A stretch of 64,000 nt of DNA from Enterobacter sp. Cy-643 (GTDB lineage: Bacteria; Pseudomonadota; Gammaproteobacteria; Enterobacterales; Enterobacteriaceae). The stretch's first letter is position 1, and each line of letters begins with the position of its first letter. Where the stretch lies: contig NZ_VWWV01000001.1 in assembly GCF_011752815.1 (NCBI RefSeq), positions 248,001 to 312,000 on the forward strand, written 5' to 3'. This document shows, in pieces, positions 26,990 to 36,137 of the stretch. The position numbers and the translations under genes are program-made. The notes under the pieces are model-generated. The model did no database searches. It saw only the letters and a program-made list of their open reading frames with translations, and had not been told where the DNA came from.

Positions 26990-29900
26990 TCAGAACTTCT
27001 CGATGACCGTACGGCTGATAATCTCGTCCTGAACTTCTTTGCACAGCTCAACGAAGTAGGCGCTGTAGCCCGCGACCCGGACGATCAGGTCGCGGTATTT
27101 TTCCGGCTCCTGCTGGGCTTTTTTCAGCACTTCGTTATCGACATAGCTGAACTGCATCTGGCCATTGCCGAGAATCGACGCGGTGCGCAGCAGGGTGATC
27201 AGGCCGTGACGACCTTCCGGGGTATCCAGCAGCCCTTTGAGGAACTTGAAGTTGTGCACCATGCCGATATTCATGGTTTCGACGTTCATCTTGCTCACCG
27301 ACTTGATGATCGCCGTCGGACCCTGCTTATCTGCGCCCTGAGTCGGGCTGATACCGTCGGAGAGCGGCATCCACGCTAGGCGACCGTTCGGCGTGGCGTT
27401 GGTCAGCTCACCGATCGGCGTGTTGTTGGAGATGGACAGGGTGCCGTGGCTCAGGCTGGAGTAGAGCATCTTGTACTTACGGCACTCGCGCTCGGTCCAC
27501 TCGGTGATATCCAGTGCATACTGGTCAACGTAGTTATCATCGTTGCCGTATTTCGGCGCGTTAAGGCAGTCGCGACGCAGGCCTTCAAAGCCTTCGAAGT
27601 TCGCCAGCAGCGCGTCGCGCATCTGCTCAAGGGTGTATTTCTTATCTTCAAACACCAGCTTACGAATCGCCGCCATGGAATCGACGTAGGTCGCCAGACC
27701 GGAGAAGATCAGCCCCGGGCCGTGGTTGATCATCGCGCCGCCGGCGGCAACGTCTTTCCCTTTTTCCATGCAGCCTTCTACCAGCAGCGACATCAGCGGC
27801 TTCGGCGCCACGTCGCGGTGCACGCGCTGGCTGATGACCGTCCCGATCGCCGACAGGCGTACGATATGAGCAATCTGTTTTTTCACCGCCGCGTCGAACG
27901 CTTCGAAGGTGTGCAGGTCGCGCAGGTCGCCGGTATCCAGCCCCTGATAGCTGTCAAACAGCACCATCCGACCGCGGTTTAAAACGAACTCAATGGCGAT
28001 GGGCCACTGGGTGTAGCCGGTGGAGGTCCACTGGTAGATGCGGCCGGATTTCTGCGGCTCAACGCAGCCCATCAGGCAGTAGTCGCGGGCGTCTTCGAAA
28101 TCGAAGCCTTTTCGCAGCATCATCTTGATATGGGAGTCGTCGAAGTGGCAGGCCGGGAAGCCCATCCCCGCTTTGACGACGTCGACGATTTTTTCCATAT
28201 ACTTCTGCGGCGACTGGTTGTGAATACGGCAGGCCAGCGACGGCTGGTAAACCTTCACGAAGCGCACGGCGTCCATGATCAGATAAGTCAGGTCGTTACA
28301 GGCATCGCCGCCGGAGCGCTTCTGACCGCCGACGGTCAGGTTGATAAACGGCTGATAGCCGGCGAAATATTTCGCCCCCAGCTCGCTGGACATCCACATC
28401 AGCTCGGCGCATTTGATGATAAACGCCTGCAGCAGCTCCAGCGCGGTGTCGTGCGTCAGGCGGCCTTCGCGGATATCGGCTTCAAACATCGGGTAGCAGT
28501 ACTGGTCTACGCGGCCCAGGGACAGCCCGGTCTGGTTCTCTTCAATTTCAAACAGCGATTCCACGGTCCAGATGCTCTGTAGCGCCTCCTGCAGCGTTTT
28601 CGGCGGATTCGCCGGGACGTTCTGGTTCACCTCGGCAATGGTCAGCAGCTCGGCGCTGCGCTGGGCGTTCTGTTCAACGGCGGCCAGTTCACGGGCGCGG
28701 GCGGCGATGCGGTGTGCGTAGTTAATCACCCCTTCGCAGGTTTCAATGGCCGCTTTGTAGTAGTAGATGCGGTCGATATCTTCGGGGTTTTCCATGCTCA
28801 GGCTGGCAAGGTGTGCCTCGGCGTCGGCTTTAATGCCGTTCATCCCTTTGGTAAACAGCAGCACATCGTAGCCCGGGCAGGTATCGCCGCCGCCGTTGAT
28901 CTGGTGGTAGGAGAGGTCGCTGACGAAGGTTTCGCCGCTGAACGCCCATACGCCGGCTTCGCGGTACTGGGCTTCGCAGATTTCGTCCAGCGAGCGGCCT
29001 TCCCAGAACGGCACGATCTCTTCGCGGATGGTTTTTTTGTCTGCTTCGCTGATTTCAAACGGATCCTGCGGACGGGTGCTCATGGTATCGAGTTCGTCGC
29101 GCACCCAGCGCCAGGCGATATCCGGCGAGAAGGCGCCCGCGCGCGGCTTGCCGCATGGATGACCGACGATCAGCTCATCATCCTGAATCAGAATTGGCGC
29201 GGTTTCGCAGGCGTGGCGGAAGGCTTTGGCGCGCAGCAGAATTGTCGGCATGCCGGGGTTGGCTTTGACCACTTCGGTAAAGGCCAGCGCGCGATAGATA
29301 GAGACGCTCGGGCGCACGGTCAGGTAGTGGTTGCGCAGGCGCTGCATGCGCGGAGTCAGCCCTTCTGCTGCCGGCGTATCGCCGGCGGCGGCAAACGGGG
29401 CGGCGGAAACGTGTTGTACTCCCTTGAACAGACGCACCGGCAGATTCAGGGCGCTCAGGTTTTGCTGCGCGCTGAGGAACATGTCGGAGAGTTCGTTGAT
29501 GCGCGCATTCTCAAGGCTTGCGCCGTGCAGCATGGCGTCAAACATCGGATAACCGTCGATCGCGCAGGCGGCGCGCACTTCGCACAGTTCCGCCAGCTTG
29601 AACCACAGCGATTCGACGATTTCATACGCCTGCTGCGGGGAGAGCGCGCCGTTGTTGATATCGTGCTGGTAGTAAGGCAGCAGGGCTTTGTCGGCGCCTT
29701 CCGGGTTGACGGCGTAGCTGCCGTTATCCAGCTGGAGCGCCAGCTGGAACAGATAAAAGGCCTGGCACGCCTCTTTGAAGCTGCGCGCCGGATGCGCCGG
29801 AACATGGTGCAGAATGGCGGCGCTGTCCAGCAGTTCCGCCCGGCGGTAAGCGTTGGTTTCCGCGGCGGCCAGCTGTTCCGCGCTGTTGGCCAGGTTTTGC

Positions 29901-30376
29901 GCCAGCGCCAGCAGGGCATCGCAGGCGTAGATGGCCGCACGGCAGCCGTTGACTTCGTCCATGCCGCTGCGGCTGACGGCGCTGCCCAGCGCGCGGGTTT
30001 TCTCTTCCAGCTGATGTTTTATCGCCAGTACGCCTTTTTCGACCACCAGCTTGTAATCCGGGGAGTCGAGATCGCTATTCAGATTGAGAAACTGGAACGC
30101 GGACGGGCGACGGGCGGCGCTCTCGTCGTGGAAAATCGCCCCGTGCGGTTTGCGGGTCTGGTTGCCGACGATCAGCTCGTCGGCGTTGATGCACAACGGC
30201 AGCTGGCGCATCAGTTCATAGAAGCGGCGCGCCGGTTTGACGGCTGCGGGAACCCCGGCGATATCGCCATCAAGGGCGTTGAGCGTGGTGGCATGTTCGG
30301 TGCACAGGGTGCTTTTTTGTGAGAGTAAGCGTTCTGCCAACACTTTGACGCGCGGCGTTAAGCTGTAGTGTGCCAT
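26990..30376 (-). CDS. cutC: Choline trimethylamine-lyase CutC, type II (with N-terminal extra module)
   Basis: CutC is a glycyl radical enzyme that cleaves choline to trimethylamine and acetaldehyde. The 1128-residue product contains the thiyl-radical Cys771 and general-base Glu773 in [15 protein letters not shown], and the glycyl-radical Gly1103 in [31 protein letters not shown] is a CutC signature. The catalytic module starts near residue 340. Residues about 6-320 are an additional module that resembles the first part of the catalytic module ([17 protein letters not shown] at 66-82 against [17 protein letters not shown] at 400-416) but has no radical motifs. Such an extension marks type II CutC and probably serves encapsulation. 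GGAG precedes the ATG. Confidence 0.95.
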   Translation of the reverse strand: MAHYSLTPRVKVLAERLLSQKSTLCTEHATTLNALDGDIAGVPAAVKPARRFYELMRQLPLCINADELIVGNQTRKPHGAIFHDESAARRPSAFQFLNLNSDLDSPDYKLVVEKGVLAIKHQLEEKTRALGSAVSRSGMDEVNGCRAAIYACDALLALAQNLANSAEQLAAAETNAYRRAELLDSAAILHHVPAHPARSFKEACQAFYLFQLALQLDNGSYAVNPEGADKALLPYYQHDINNGALSPQQAYEIVESLWFKLAELCEVRAACAIDGYPMFDAMLHGASLENARINELSDMFLSAQQNLSALNLPVRLFKGVQHVSAAPFAAAGDTPAAEGLTPRMQRLRNHYLTVRPSVSIYRALAFTEVVKANPGMPTILLRAKAFRHACETAPILIQDDELIVGHPCGKPRAGAFSPDIAWRWVRDELDTMSTRPQDPFEISEADKKTIREEIVPFWEGRSLDEICEAQYREAGVWAFSGETFVSDLSYHQINGGGDTCPGYDVLLFTKGMNGIKADAEAHLASLSMENPEDIDRIYYYKAAIETCEGVINYAHRIAARARELAAVEQNAQRSAELLTIAEVNQNVPANPPKTLQEALQSIWTVESLFEIEENQTGLSLGRVDQYCYPMFEADIREGRLTHDTALELLQAFIIKCAELMWMSSELGAKYFAGYQPFINLTVGGQKRSGGDACNDLTYLIMDAVRFVKVYQPSLACRIHNQSPQKYMEKIVDVVKAGMGFPACHFDDSHIKMMLRKGFDFEDARDYCLMGCVEPQKSGRIYQWTSTGYTQWPIAIEFVLNRGRMVLFDSYQGLDTGDLRDLHTFEAFDAAVKKQIAHIVRLSAIGTVISQRVHRDVAPKPLMSLLVEGCMEKGKDVAAGGAMINHGPGLIFSGLATYVDSMAAIRKLVFEDKKYTLEQMRDALLANFEGFEGLRRDCLNAPKYGNDDNYVDQYALDITEWTERECRKYKMLYSSLSHGTLSISNNTPIGELTNATPNGRLAWMPLSDGISPTQGADKQGPTAIIKSVSKMNVETMNIGMVHNFKFLKGLLDTPEGRHGLITLLRTASILGNGQMQFSYVDNEVLKKAQQEPEKYRDLIVRVAGYSAYFVELCKEVQDEIISRTVIEKF

Positions 30377-30401
30377 GGGTAAGGTTCTCCAAATCTTGTT
30401 A

Positions 30402-31556
30402 TCAGTGGCCCTGAACGGCGTTGCCGGTCCATGCCCGGCGATAGAGTTCGGTCAGTGCGTGAGCGTCCGGCGCGCGTGGGTTCGTCGGGGTACAGCTGTC
30501 GCGTAACGCCTGGCCGACCATCTCCGCCAGCCGCTGTTCAAACTCGTCTGCAAGGACGCCGGTATCGCGGATGCCGGCCGGCATGCTCATTTCGTCTTTA
30601 AGCGTCTGAATGGCGACCAGCAGGTTGGCGACGCCCTGGCGGGTAGTGGCCGCAGGCAGATCCAGCAGATGGGCTAATCGGGCATATTTTCGGGCGGCAT
30701 CGGTATCGCACAGCCCGTGATAATCGGCGTTCCAGGCCACCACGTCCGCCATTAGCAGGGCGTTGGCGCGACCGTGGGGGACGCGAAACACGCCGCCGAG
30801 CGCGTGGGCAAGGCTGTGGGTAATGCCCAGCGAGGCGTTGGTGAAGGCCATGCCCGCCATGCAGGAAGCGTTGTGCATTTTTTCCCGCGCCAGCAGATCG
30901 CCACCGTTGCGCCAGCAGGTCGGCAGAAAGCGAAATACCTGCTGAACCACTTTCTCCGCCAGCGCATCGGAAAAGTCGCTGGCGGCGCGGGAGACATAGG
31001 CTTCCAGCGCGTGACACAGCACGTCCATCCCGGTATCGGCGGTGATCGTCGGCGGCACCGAGGCCACCAGCGCCGGGTCAAGAATGGCGATATCCGGCAG
31101 TAGCGATGGGTCCACCAGCACCAGCTTCTCGGCGTGGGCTTTTACCACTGAAAAGGCGGTGACCTCAGAGCCGGTGCCGCTGGTGGTGGGGATCGCCACA
31201 AAGCAGGGCGGCTCGCGGTGAGCGTTCGGACGGGTTTGCGCCAGGGCGAAAATAACCGCTTTGGCTGCATCAATCACCGAACCGCCGCCCAGCGCGATAA
31301 CCAGATCCGGATAGCTGGTATCCATCCGCTTCATACCACGCACCACGGTGGCGATATCCGGGTCGGCCACCACGTCGTCCCAGACCTGGAAAGCGATGCC
31401 GCGCGCATGGAGGATCTGCGTGACGCGATCGGCGAGGCCAAACTTAACCATCGCCTGGTCGGTGACCAGCAGCATGTTGCGGGCAGGCAGCTCGTTCAGG
31501 ATGGCAAGCGCATCCTGACCAAAGCGAATCCGGGGTTTCAGCAAAAATTCACTCAT
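30402..31556 (-). CDS. cutO: Iron-type alcohol dehydrogenase CutO
   Basis: CutO reduces acetaldehyde to ethanol with NADH, regenerating NAD for the aldehyde dehydrogenase within the shell. The 384-residue product is a group III metal-dependent alcohol dehydrogenase: NAD-binding [14 protein letters not shown], substrate loop [11 protein letters not shown], and metal-binding residues in [17 protein letters not shown] and [14 protein letters not shown] with [13 protein letters not shown]. The start ATG is 11 nt after AAGGAG, a slightly long spacing. It lies 15 nt after the vertex gene and 25 nt before cutC. It corresponds to PduQ/EutG in other microcompartments. Confidence 0.92.
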   Translation of the reverse strand: MSEFLLKPRIRFGQDALAILNELPARNMLLVTDQAMVKFGLADRVTQILHARGIAFQVWDDVVADPDIATVVRGMKRMDTSYPDLVIALGGGSVIDAAKAVIFALAQTRPNAHREPPCFVAIPTTSGTGSEVTAFSVVKAHAEKLVLVDPSLLPDIAILDPALVASVPPTITADTGMDVLCHALEAYVSRAASDFSDALAEKVVQQVFRFLPTCWRNGGDLLAREKMHNASCMAGMAFTNASLGITHSLAHALGGVFRVPHGRANALLMADVVAWNADYHGLCDTDAARKYARLAHLLDLPAATTRQGVANLLVAIQTLKDEMSMPAGIRDTGVLADEFEQRLAEMVGQALRDSCTPTNPRAPDAHALTELYRRAWTGNAVQGH

Positions 31557-31571
31557 TGGGTTATTGACTCC

Positions 31572-31829
31572 TTAAGCGTCCCGAAACACGTTCTCGACAA
31601 TGGCGACCACCGACATGGCCTTGTAGCGCTCTTTGTTGAGCGCCAGGTACTCTTCGGCCAGCACGATGTCGTGCATACCGGCGCCGACGCTATCAACGGC
31701 AACCCAGGCCTGGTCTTTCATCGGTTGCTGGTCATCATTCAATTTGACGATCAGCAGTAGGTTGCTGCCCCGTAGCTCATCGCACTTCTGCGTGGCGACG
31801 ACATGTCCGACTACCTTTGCGAGAATCAT
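31572..31829 (-). CDS. cmcE: Pentameric vertex protein (BMC-P, EutN/CcmL family)
   Basis: This 85-residue EutN/CcmL-family protein forms pentamers that cap the shell vertices. Family features visible are the start MILAKVVGHVVATQK, the LLLIVKLND strand, AVDSVGAGMHDIVLAEE and the C-terminal VVAIVENV. It is the only BMC-P gene in the locus. It lies 26 nt after cutF and 15 nt before cutO. Its ribosome binding site is weak, which fits the low copy number needed (12 pentamers per shell), though that is an inference. Confidence 0.93.
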   Translation of the reverse strand: MILAKVVGHVVATQKCDELRGSNLLLIVKLNDDQQPMKDQAWVAVDSVGAGMHDIVLAEEYLALNKERYKAMSVVAIVENVFRDA

Positions 31830-31855
31830 TGTTTTTATCGCCTTATATCAATGTG

Positions 31856-33460
31856 TTACTTACCGAGGCGTTCCAGCACCTGGCGGATGACGCGTTCCAC
31901 GTTTTGCTCATTAATCTCGCTTTCCGCGCCGACGGCGGCGGCAGCCGCAAAGCGATCGTCGGCGCTGGCCGGATGGGCTGCGGTGGCGGCGGTCGCCGGG
32001 GCGTTAAAACGTTCATCGTCGAAGATGCTGCGGTTCGGGCCGGACGCCGGGCTGACGACGGTCGGCTGCAGTTCCGGGCGGCTGCCCGGCGCGCGCAGTT
32101 CATCGATGGAGCGAACGCCGTAGCCCACTTTGCGGATGTTGAGCAGGTTCATCGGTCCGACGTTATCTGAGCTGGAGCCGCCGCCGACTGCGCCGCAGCC
32201 GAGGGTCAGGGCCGGAGTGATATTGGTGGTCGCGCCGATGCCGCCCAGCGCCGCCGGGGTGTTGATCAGAATGCGGTTAACCGGTTTTTCCAGGCAGAAC
32301 TGGCGGATGACGTCCTGATTACGGGTGTGGATCACCAGCGTGTGGCCGAGGCCTTCGTTGGTCAACAGTTCCACGACGCGGTGGCAGGCGGCTTTCCAGT
32401 CCTCTTCGACGTACAGGCCGAGTACCGGGCACAGTTTTTCACGCGAGTAGGGGTTGGTATGCGATACCGTGGTCTGCTCGGCAATCAGCACCCGGGTGCT
32501 GGCCGGAACGCAGAAGCCGGCCATCTGGCTCAGATAGAGCGCGGTTTTACCCACCACTTTAGGGTTGATGGTGCCGTTGGGACGCAGCAGCAGGGCCGCC
32601 ATTTTCGCCGCTTCGTTTTCGTTCATGAAGTACGCGCCCTGAGCTTCCAGTTCGCGATGCACTTCGTCGTAGATGCAGCGTTCGACGATAATCGACTGCT
32701 CGGAGGCGCAGATCACGCCGTTATCGAAGGTTTTACTGGTGATGATATCTTTCACTGCGTGGGGGATATCGGCGCTGCGTTCGATGAACGCCGGGCCGTT
32801 ACCCGGGCCGCCGCTAATGGTCGGCGTGCCGGACGCGTAGGCGGCGCGCACCATGCTTTCGCCGCCGGTCGCCAGGATAAGCGACACGTCTTTACTGTGC
32901 ATCAGCTCTGAGGTGGCTTCGAGGGTCAGCTGGCTAATGGCGTCGACGCTACCGGCCGGAGCCCCTGCCGCTTCCGCCGCGCGCTTCACGATTTCAATCG
33001 CTTTCCAGCTACACTGGCGGGCGCCGGGATGCGGGGAGAAGATAATCGCGTTGCCGGCCTTCAGAGCAATCAGCGTTTTGTAGATGACCGTGGAGGTCGG
33101 ATTGGTCGATGGTACCAGCGCACAAATCACCCCCAGCGGCACGCCCACGTCCATCACTTTTTGTAGCGGATCGTCATGAATGATGCCGACGGTCTTCATA
33201 TCTTTGATGGCGTCGTAGACGCGCAGCGAGGCGAAACGGTTCTTCAGCACTTTGTCCTGCCAGTTGCCAAAACCGGTTTCTTCCGCGGCCATTTTCGCCA
33301 GCGCTTCGGCATGATGCGCTGCTTCCTGGGCCACGTTTTTCACGATGGCGTCGATTTGCTGCTGCGAAAAGGTGGCCAGAATCGCCTGCGCCTTTTTGGC
33401 ATTGCGCACCAGTTCCCGGGCGTTCTGCCGGGACTGCAAATCGTTATCCAGTTCAATCAT
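31856..33460 (-). CDS. cutF: CoA-acylating acetaldehyde dehydrogenase CutF
   Basis: CutF oxidises acetaldehyde to acetyl-CoA with NAD and CoA. The 534-residue product has the aldehyde dehydrogenase fold with catalytic Cys in FDNGVICASEQS, the ALVPSTNPTSTVIYKT loop, and TGGESMVRAAYASGTP. The C-terminus has a Pro/Ala-rich linker (about 455-510) followed by an amphipathic helix EINEQNVERVIRQVLERL, the classic shell-targeting peptide. The frame also opens at 33475, but the ATG at 33460 has AAGGA at 7-nt spacing while the upstream ATG has none, so the shorter start is preferred. It is the orthologue of EutE/PduP in function. Confidence 0.93.
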   Translation of the reverse strand: MIELDNDLQSRQNARELVRNAKKAQAILATFSQQQIDAIVKNVAQEAAHHAEALAKMAAEETGFGNWQDKVLKNRFASLRVYDAIKDMKTVGIIHDDPLQKVMDVGVPLGVICALVPSTNPTSTVIYKTLIALKAGNAIIFSPHPGARQCSWKAIEIVKRAAEAAGAPAGSVDAISQLTLEATSELMHSKDVSLILATGGESMVRAAYASGTPTISGGPGNGPAFIERSADIPHAVKDIITSKTFDNGVICASEQSIIVERCIYDEVHRELEAQGAYFMNENEAAKMAALLLRPNGTINPKVVGKTALYLSQMAGFCVPASTRVLIAEQTTVSHTNPYSREKLCPVLGLYVEEDWKAACHRVVELLTNEGLGHTLVIHTRNQDVIRQFCLEKPVNRILINTPAALGGIGATTNITPALTLGCGAVGGGSSSDNVGPMNLLNIRKVGYGVRSIDELRAPGSRPELQPTVVSPASGPNRSIFDDERFNAPATAATAAHPASADDRFAAAAAVGAESEINEQNVERVIRQVLERLGK

Positions 33461-33513
33461 GAGTCTATCCTTCATCAGACTAAAAGAGTGGAGACGGGGC
33501 GCGTCCTGTCAGG

Positions 33514-33792
33514 TCATGCTTTGTGCTGCGCCGCGATTTTTTCGATGTCGTTATGCGGACGCGCGATGACGCGATAGGTGACGACTTCGCCGATGCGTTT
33601 TGCCGCTTCCACGCCTGAATCTACGGCGGCATTCACCGCGCCGACGTCGCCCTTCACCATCGCGGTGACCAGGCCGGAGCCGACGTTTTCATAGCCAATC
33701 AGCTCAACGTTAGCGGCTTTGCACATCGCATCCGCCGCTTCAATACAGGCCACCAGACCTTTGGTTTCGATAAGCCCTAGCGCTTCTTTCAT
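33514..33792 (-). CDS. cmcC: Hexameric shell protein (BMC-H), third of three tandem copies
   Basis: This 92-residue BMC-domain protein of the EutM/PduA type forms the shell facets. It starts [20 protein letters not shown] and has the pore-loop region [17 protein letters not shown]. It is the most diverged of the three tandem copies at both ends ([27 protein letters not shown]), while the middle is almost identical to the others. It has a good AGGA ribosome binding site, lies 15 nt after copy two and 53 nt before cutF, the widest gap in the front half of the operon. Confidence 0.93.
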   Translation of the reverse strand: MKEALGLIETKGLVACIEAADAMCKAANVELIGYENVGSGLVTAMVKGDVGAVNAAVDSGVEAAKRIGEVVTYRVIARPHNDIEKIAAQHKA

Positions 33793-33807
33793 CAGGTTTT
33801 CCTCCGG

Positions 33808-34092
33808 TTAATCCATGATTTTGTAATGCGAGACGATTTTGTTGATGTCGTTGTGCGGGCGGGCGATAACCAGAGAAGTCACCACTTCACCGATGCGCTG
33901 CGCGGATTCGACGCCGGAATCCACTGCCGCTTTCACCGCGCCGACGTCGCCCTTCACCATTGCGGTGACGAGGCCGGAGCCGACGTTTTCATAGCCAATC
34001 AGTTCAACGTTGGCGGCTTTACACATGGCATCCGCCGCTTCGATACAGGCCACCAGACCTTTGGTTTCGATCAGACCTAATGCATCACCCAT
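33808..34092 (-). CDS. cmcB: Hexameric shell protein (BMC-H), second of three tandem copies
   Basis: This 94-residue BMC-H protein is nearly identical to the first copy apart from a few residues ([14 protein letters not shown] against [14 protein letters not shown]) and a different end ([10 protein letters not shown]). The frame extends to 34110, where an ATG overlaps the stop of copy one, but the ATG at 34092 has GGGAG at normal spacing and gives the same start ([12 protein letters not shown]) as copy one. Slight differences in the pore loop may tune selectivity or assembly. Confidence 0.92.
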   Translation of the reverse strand: MGDALGLIETKGLVACIEAADAMCKAANVELIGYENVGSGLVTAMVKGDVGAVKAAVDSGVESAQRIGEVVTSLVIARPHNDINKIVSHYKIMD

Positions 34093-34109
34093 TTGCGTTC
34101 TCCCGGCCA

Positions 34110-34388
34110 TCAGGCCTTGTGTTTAATGACGATTTTGTTGATGTCGTTATGCGGACGAGCGATAACCAGCGAGGTCACCACTTCACCGATGCGCTGCGCG
34201 GATTCCACGCCGGAATCTACCGCCGCTTTCACTGCGCCGACGTCGCCCTTCACCATGACGGTCACCAGCCCCGAGCCGATGTTTTCATAGCTAATCAGCT
34301 CGACGTTGGCGGCTTTACACATGGCATCTGCGGCTTCAATGCAGGCCACCAGACCTTTGGTTTCGATAAGCCCTAATGCATCACCCAT
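34110..34388 (-). CDS. cmcA: Hexameric shell protein (BMC-H), first gene of the cut operon
   Basis: This 92-residue BMC-H shell protein ([40 protein letters not shown]) is the promoter-proximal gene of the 13-gene operon. A strong GGAGGAG ribosome binding site precedes the ATG, which suits high expression of the main facet protein. Seventeen nt separate it from copy two. No trimeric (BMC-T) shell gene exists in the locus, so these hexamers must supply most of the facet area and pores. Confidence 0.94.
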   Translation of the reverse strand: MGDALGLIETKGLVACIEAADAMCKAANVELISYENIGSGLVTVMVKGDVGAVKAAVDSGVESAQRIGEVVTSLVIARPHNDINKIVIKHKA

Positions 34389-34793
34389 GGTTTCTCCTCC
34401 AGAACAGGTTTTGTGATTCGGAAAACCGACCGCGTAACGGCGTCAGGACGCGGATGCGGCGTTCGGAGTTCACTATAGGGAATGGCGAATGAAGTGAAAT
34501 TTAAATCTACTGACGTGGTATTTTTAGTCTTTTGCTCTGTTATTTAGATTGGTTAAGGCGATTATTTATGCGTTTGTGCTGCGATGGTGGGGGATGTTGA
34601 GTGACAATTGTGGCGCTTTTTTGACCATTTAGCCGGAGGCGGATTGATGTTAATAAGTTGCTAATTTATTGCAGAGCGGGAGTGATTTATTCCCATGCTA
34701 AGTGTGGGGAAGATCGTGTTTTATCCGGCTGGCTAAATACAAAACGTGCGGTTTTACTAACGGGAAAGCGATGAAGGAAAAGCGGGTGTGAGC
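34389..34793. other. Leader and promoter region of the cut operon
   Basis: This 405-bp AT-rich stretch has no gene. It lies between the end of the fidL-like gene and cmcA, all on the minus strand, so it holds the operon promoter. A promoter-like pair is at 34472-34499 and a degenerate FNR-like sequence overlaps it (34496-34509, TAGAT-TTAA-ATTTC on the minus strand). An isolated FNR half site (TTGAT, 34644-34648) lies further upstream. I see no clear CRP site. Confidence 0.6.
34472..34499 (-). promoter_or_regulatory. Candidate promoter of the cut operon
   Basis: On the minus strand TTTCAC and TATAGT are 16 bp apart. The cmcA start codon is about 83 nt further on. The -35 box is poor, as expected for an activated promoter. 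The assignment is tentative. Confidence 0.4.
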
Positions 34794-35312
34794 TTAGTCA
34801 AGTTTACTGCCGGACTTCAGCGTGCAGACGTAGAGCGGTGAGTTGATAGAGCTGAGAAGGACGGCTTTCTCATTGAGCTTCTGTGCGTTCAGGAACAAGC
34901 CATCGTGGCTGTCGGACATCTCACGCATAAAGTAGTCGAAAATCACGTCCGGCGACTCATCGATGGACGAGGCGCTGGATTCCCACTTGCTGATGCGATA
35001 GTGGCGCTCGGTGGTGGAGATGCGCTTGCTGGTGTAGCTAAATTTGACGTAGCGCTGGAGATAAAGCCAGCCGGCTGCGGAATCGGTGTAGCCTTCGACG
35101 ACCATCGCCCCTTTTCCGTTGGCGGCAAAGTTGAAATGGATATTGCCGTTAACGTTCTCCTTCTCCATGTTCTCAAAGCGCATAATCGCTTTTGTCGAAC
35201 AGCTCATTACCCTGCCGTTTTCGACCGGCAGCAGCTTCCAGGCGCAGAACCCGGCGGCGGCAATAAACACCAGGCTGGAGAGGGCGAAAAAGGGGCGCGG
35301 GGCGAGTCTCAT
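34794..35312 (-). CDS. FidL-like membrane protein, partner of the adjacent regulator
   Basis: This 172-residue protein has one N-terminal transmembrane helix (FFALSSLVFIAAAGFCAWKLL) followed by a periplasmic beta-rich domain. It resembles FidL, the small membrane protein encoded with the ToxR/CadC-like regulator MarT in Salmonella SPI-3. The start at 35312 is chosen because it overlaps the stop of the upstream regulator gene as ATGA; a start at 35324 lacks a ribosome binding site. ToxS-like partners of such regulators protect or modulate the periplasmic domain, and the same role is plausible here. Function is otherwise unknown. Confidence 0.7.
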   Translation of the reverse strand: MRLAPRPFFALSSLVFIAAAGFCAWKLLPVENGRVMSCSTKAIMRFENMEKENVNGNIHFNFAANGKGAMVVEGYTDSAAGWLYLQRYVKFSYTSKRISTTERHYRISKWESSASSIDESPDVIFDYFMREMSDSHDGLFLNAQKLNEKAVLLSSINSPLYVCTLKSGSKLD

Positions 35313-36106
35313 TGCGGCTTCCATGAATAATAAAAATAGTTATCGCAGTAGCTGAACGGGTTATCTTCATGCATCGCGCAGTGGGCGAGGAACACCCGGC
35401 CAAGGCCGTTGGTTTCCAGCCGGTCGCCATAGAAGAAGACGAAGCGTTCGCCGAGTTTGCACTCCAGCTTCAGGCGCTGGCGTACGGCATCAAAATTTTT
35501 ACCGTAGGCGGATTCGGCAACGGATCGCAGCATCTCATCGCTGGCCAGCAGTTCGCAGTGGCTGTGGGGAATAGGGGTAAGGCTGATGGGACGAAGTTTT
35601 TCTTTTCCCACCAGCGTCAGAGCCAGCAGGAGAAGGGCTATCAGCAAAAGGGCCGCGCTGGCCATATACCAGCATATTCCGTTTTGATGCGTACCAAAGG
35701 AAGAGACGATCTGTTCGGGAGGGTGGGGCGGGGCTTCAGCAGGCTGGCTTTCCTGGGTTATAGGGGCGGGATCGGGGTCAATCTTCTCGATACGGAGGTC
35801 TGGATTGAGCTGCAGGTTACCGCGGGAAATAGTAAGAATGGCATGCTCAATGTCATAGCACCGTAGCGTTTTACGCAGCATGCTCAAATACTGGTTCAGG
35901 TTGGCATTGGATGATGTTAAGCCATTATCATCCCAGACTTTTTTAAGCACTTCTTCACGGCTAACTACCCCCGTGTGGTGCAGGAAAAACGACAGCAGGG
36001 CATTTGTCGTTGTGGAAAGCTGTGCCTCAGGCGATGTGCCACACGGCAGCGTCAGAGTGCCGTCGGCAGAATTGTAAATCACGCAGGCATTGATGTTGTA
36101 ACGCAT
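35309..36106 (-). CDS. Membrane-anchored winged-helix regulator (CadC/ToxR/MarT-like)
   Basis: The 265-residue protein has an N-terminal OmpR-type winged-helix DNA-binding domain (about 5-105; REEVLKKVWDDNGLTSSNAN, LNQYLSMLRKTL, ILTISRGNLQL), a Pro-rich linker (about 110-135), one transmembrane helix (YMASAALLLIALLLLALTLV, about 147-166) and a periplasmic domain of about 95 residues with several cysteines (HCELLAS, LECKLGE, HCAMHE, YCDNYF). It would bind DNA while anchored in the membrane and sense a periplasmic or membrane signal. It is cotranscribed with the FidL-like gene and lies 31 nt after the tetR gene. Its ribosome binding site is poor (AAAGG abuts the ATG), suggesting coupling or low expression. 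Confidence 0.82.
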   Translation of the reverse strand: MRYNINACVIYNSADGTLTLPCGTSPEAQLSTTTNALLSFFLHHTGVVSREEVLKKVWDDNGLTSSNANLNQYLSMLRKTLRCYDIEHAILTISRGNLQLNPDLRIEKIDPDPAPITQESQPAEAPPHPPEQIVSSFGTHQNGICWYMASAALLLIALLLLALTLVGKEKLRPISLTPIPHSHCELLASDEMLRSVAESAYGKNFDAVRQRLKLECKLGERFVFFYGDRLETNGLGRVFLAHCAMHEDNPFSYCDNYFYYSWKPQ

Positions 36107-36137
36107 CCTTTGATTCCCGTTCCACAGCCTTATGTAT

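Noticed and set aside
28712-30322. A 536-codon open frame on the strand opposite cutC
   Set aside because: It lies wholly antisense to cutC, which has full glycyl-radical motifs. The frame exists because GC-rich codon use leaves few stops on the opposite strand; it has no ribosome binding site or family signature.
26990-30376. Suspected gene fusion error or frameshift making cutC too long (1128 codons)
   Set aside because: The frame is continuous, the extra part is a coherent GRE-like module, and type II CutC proteins are known to carry such an extension.
33514-34388. Repeated sequence suggesting a repeat array
   Set aside because: The periodicity is three homologous BMC-H genes, not short spaced repeats; no CRISPR array is present in the window.
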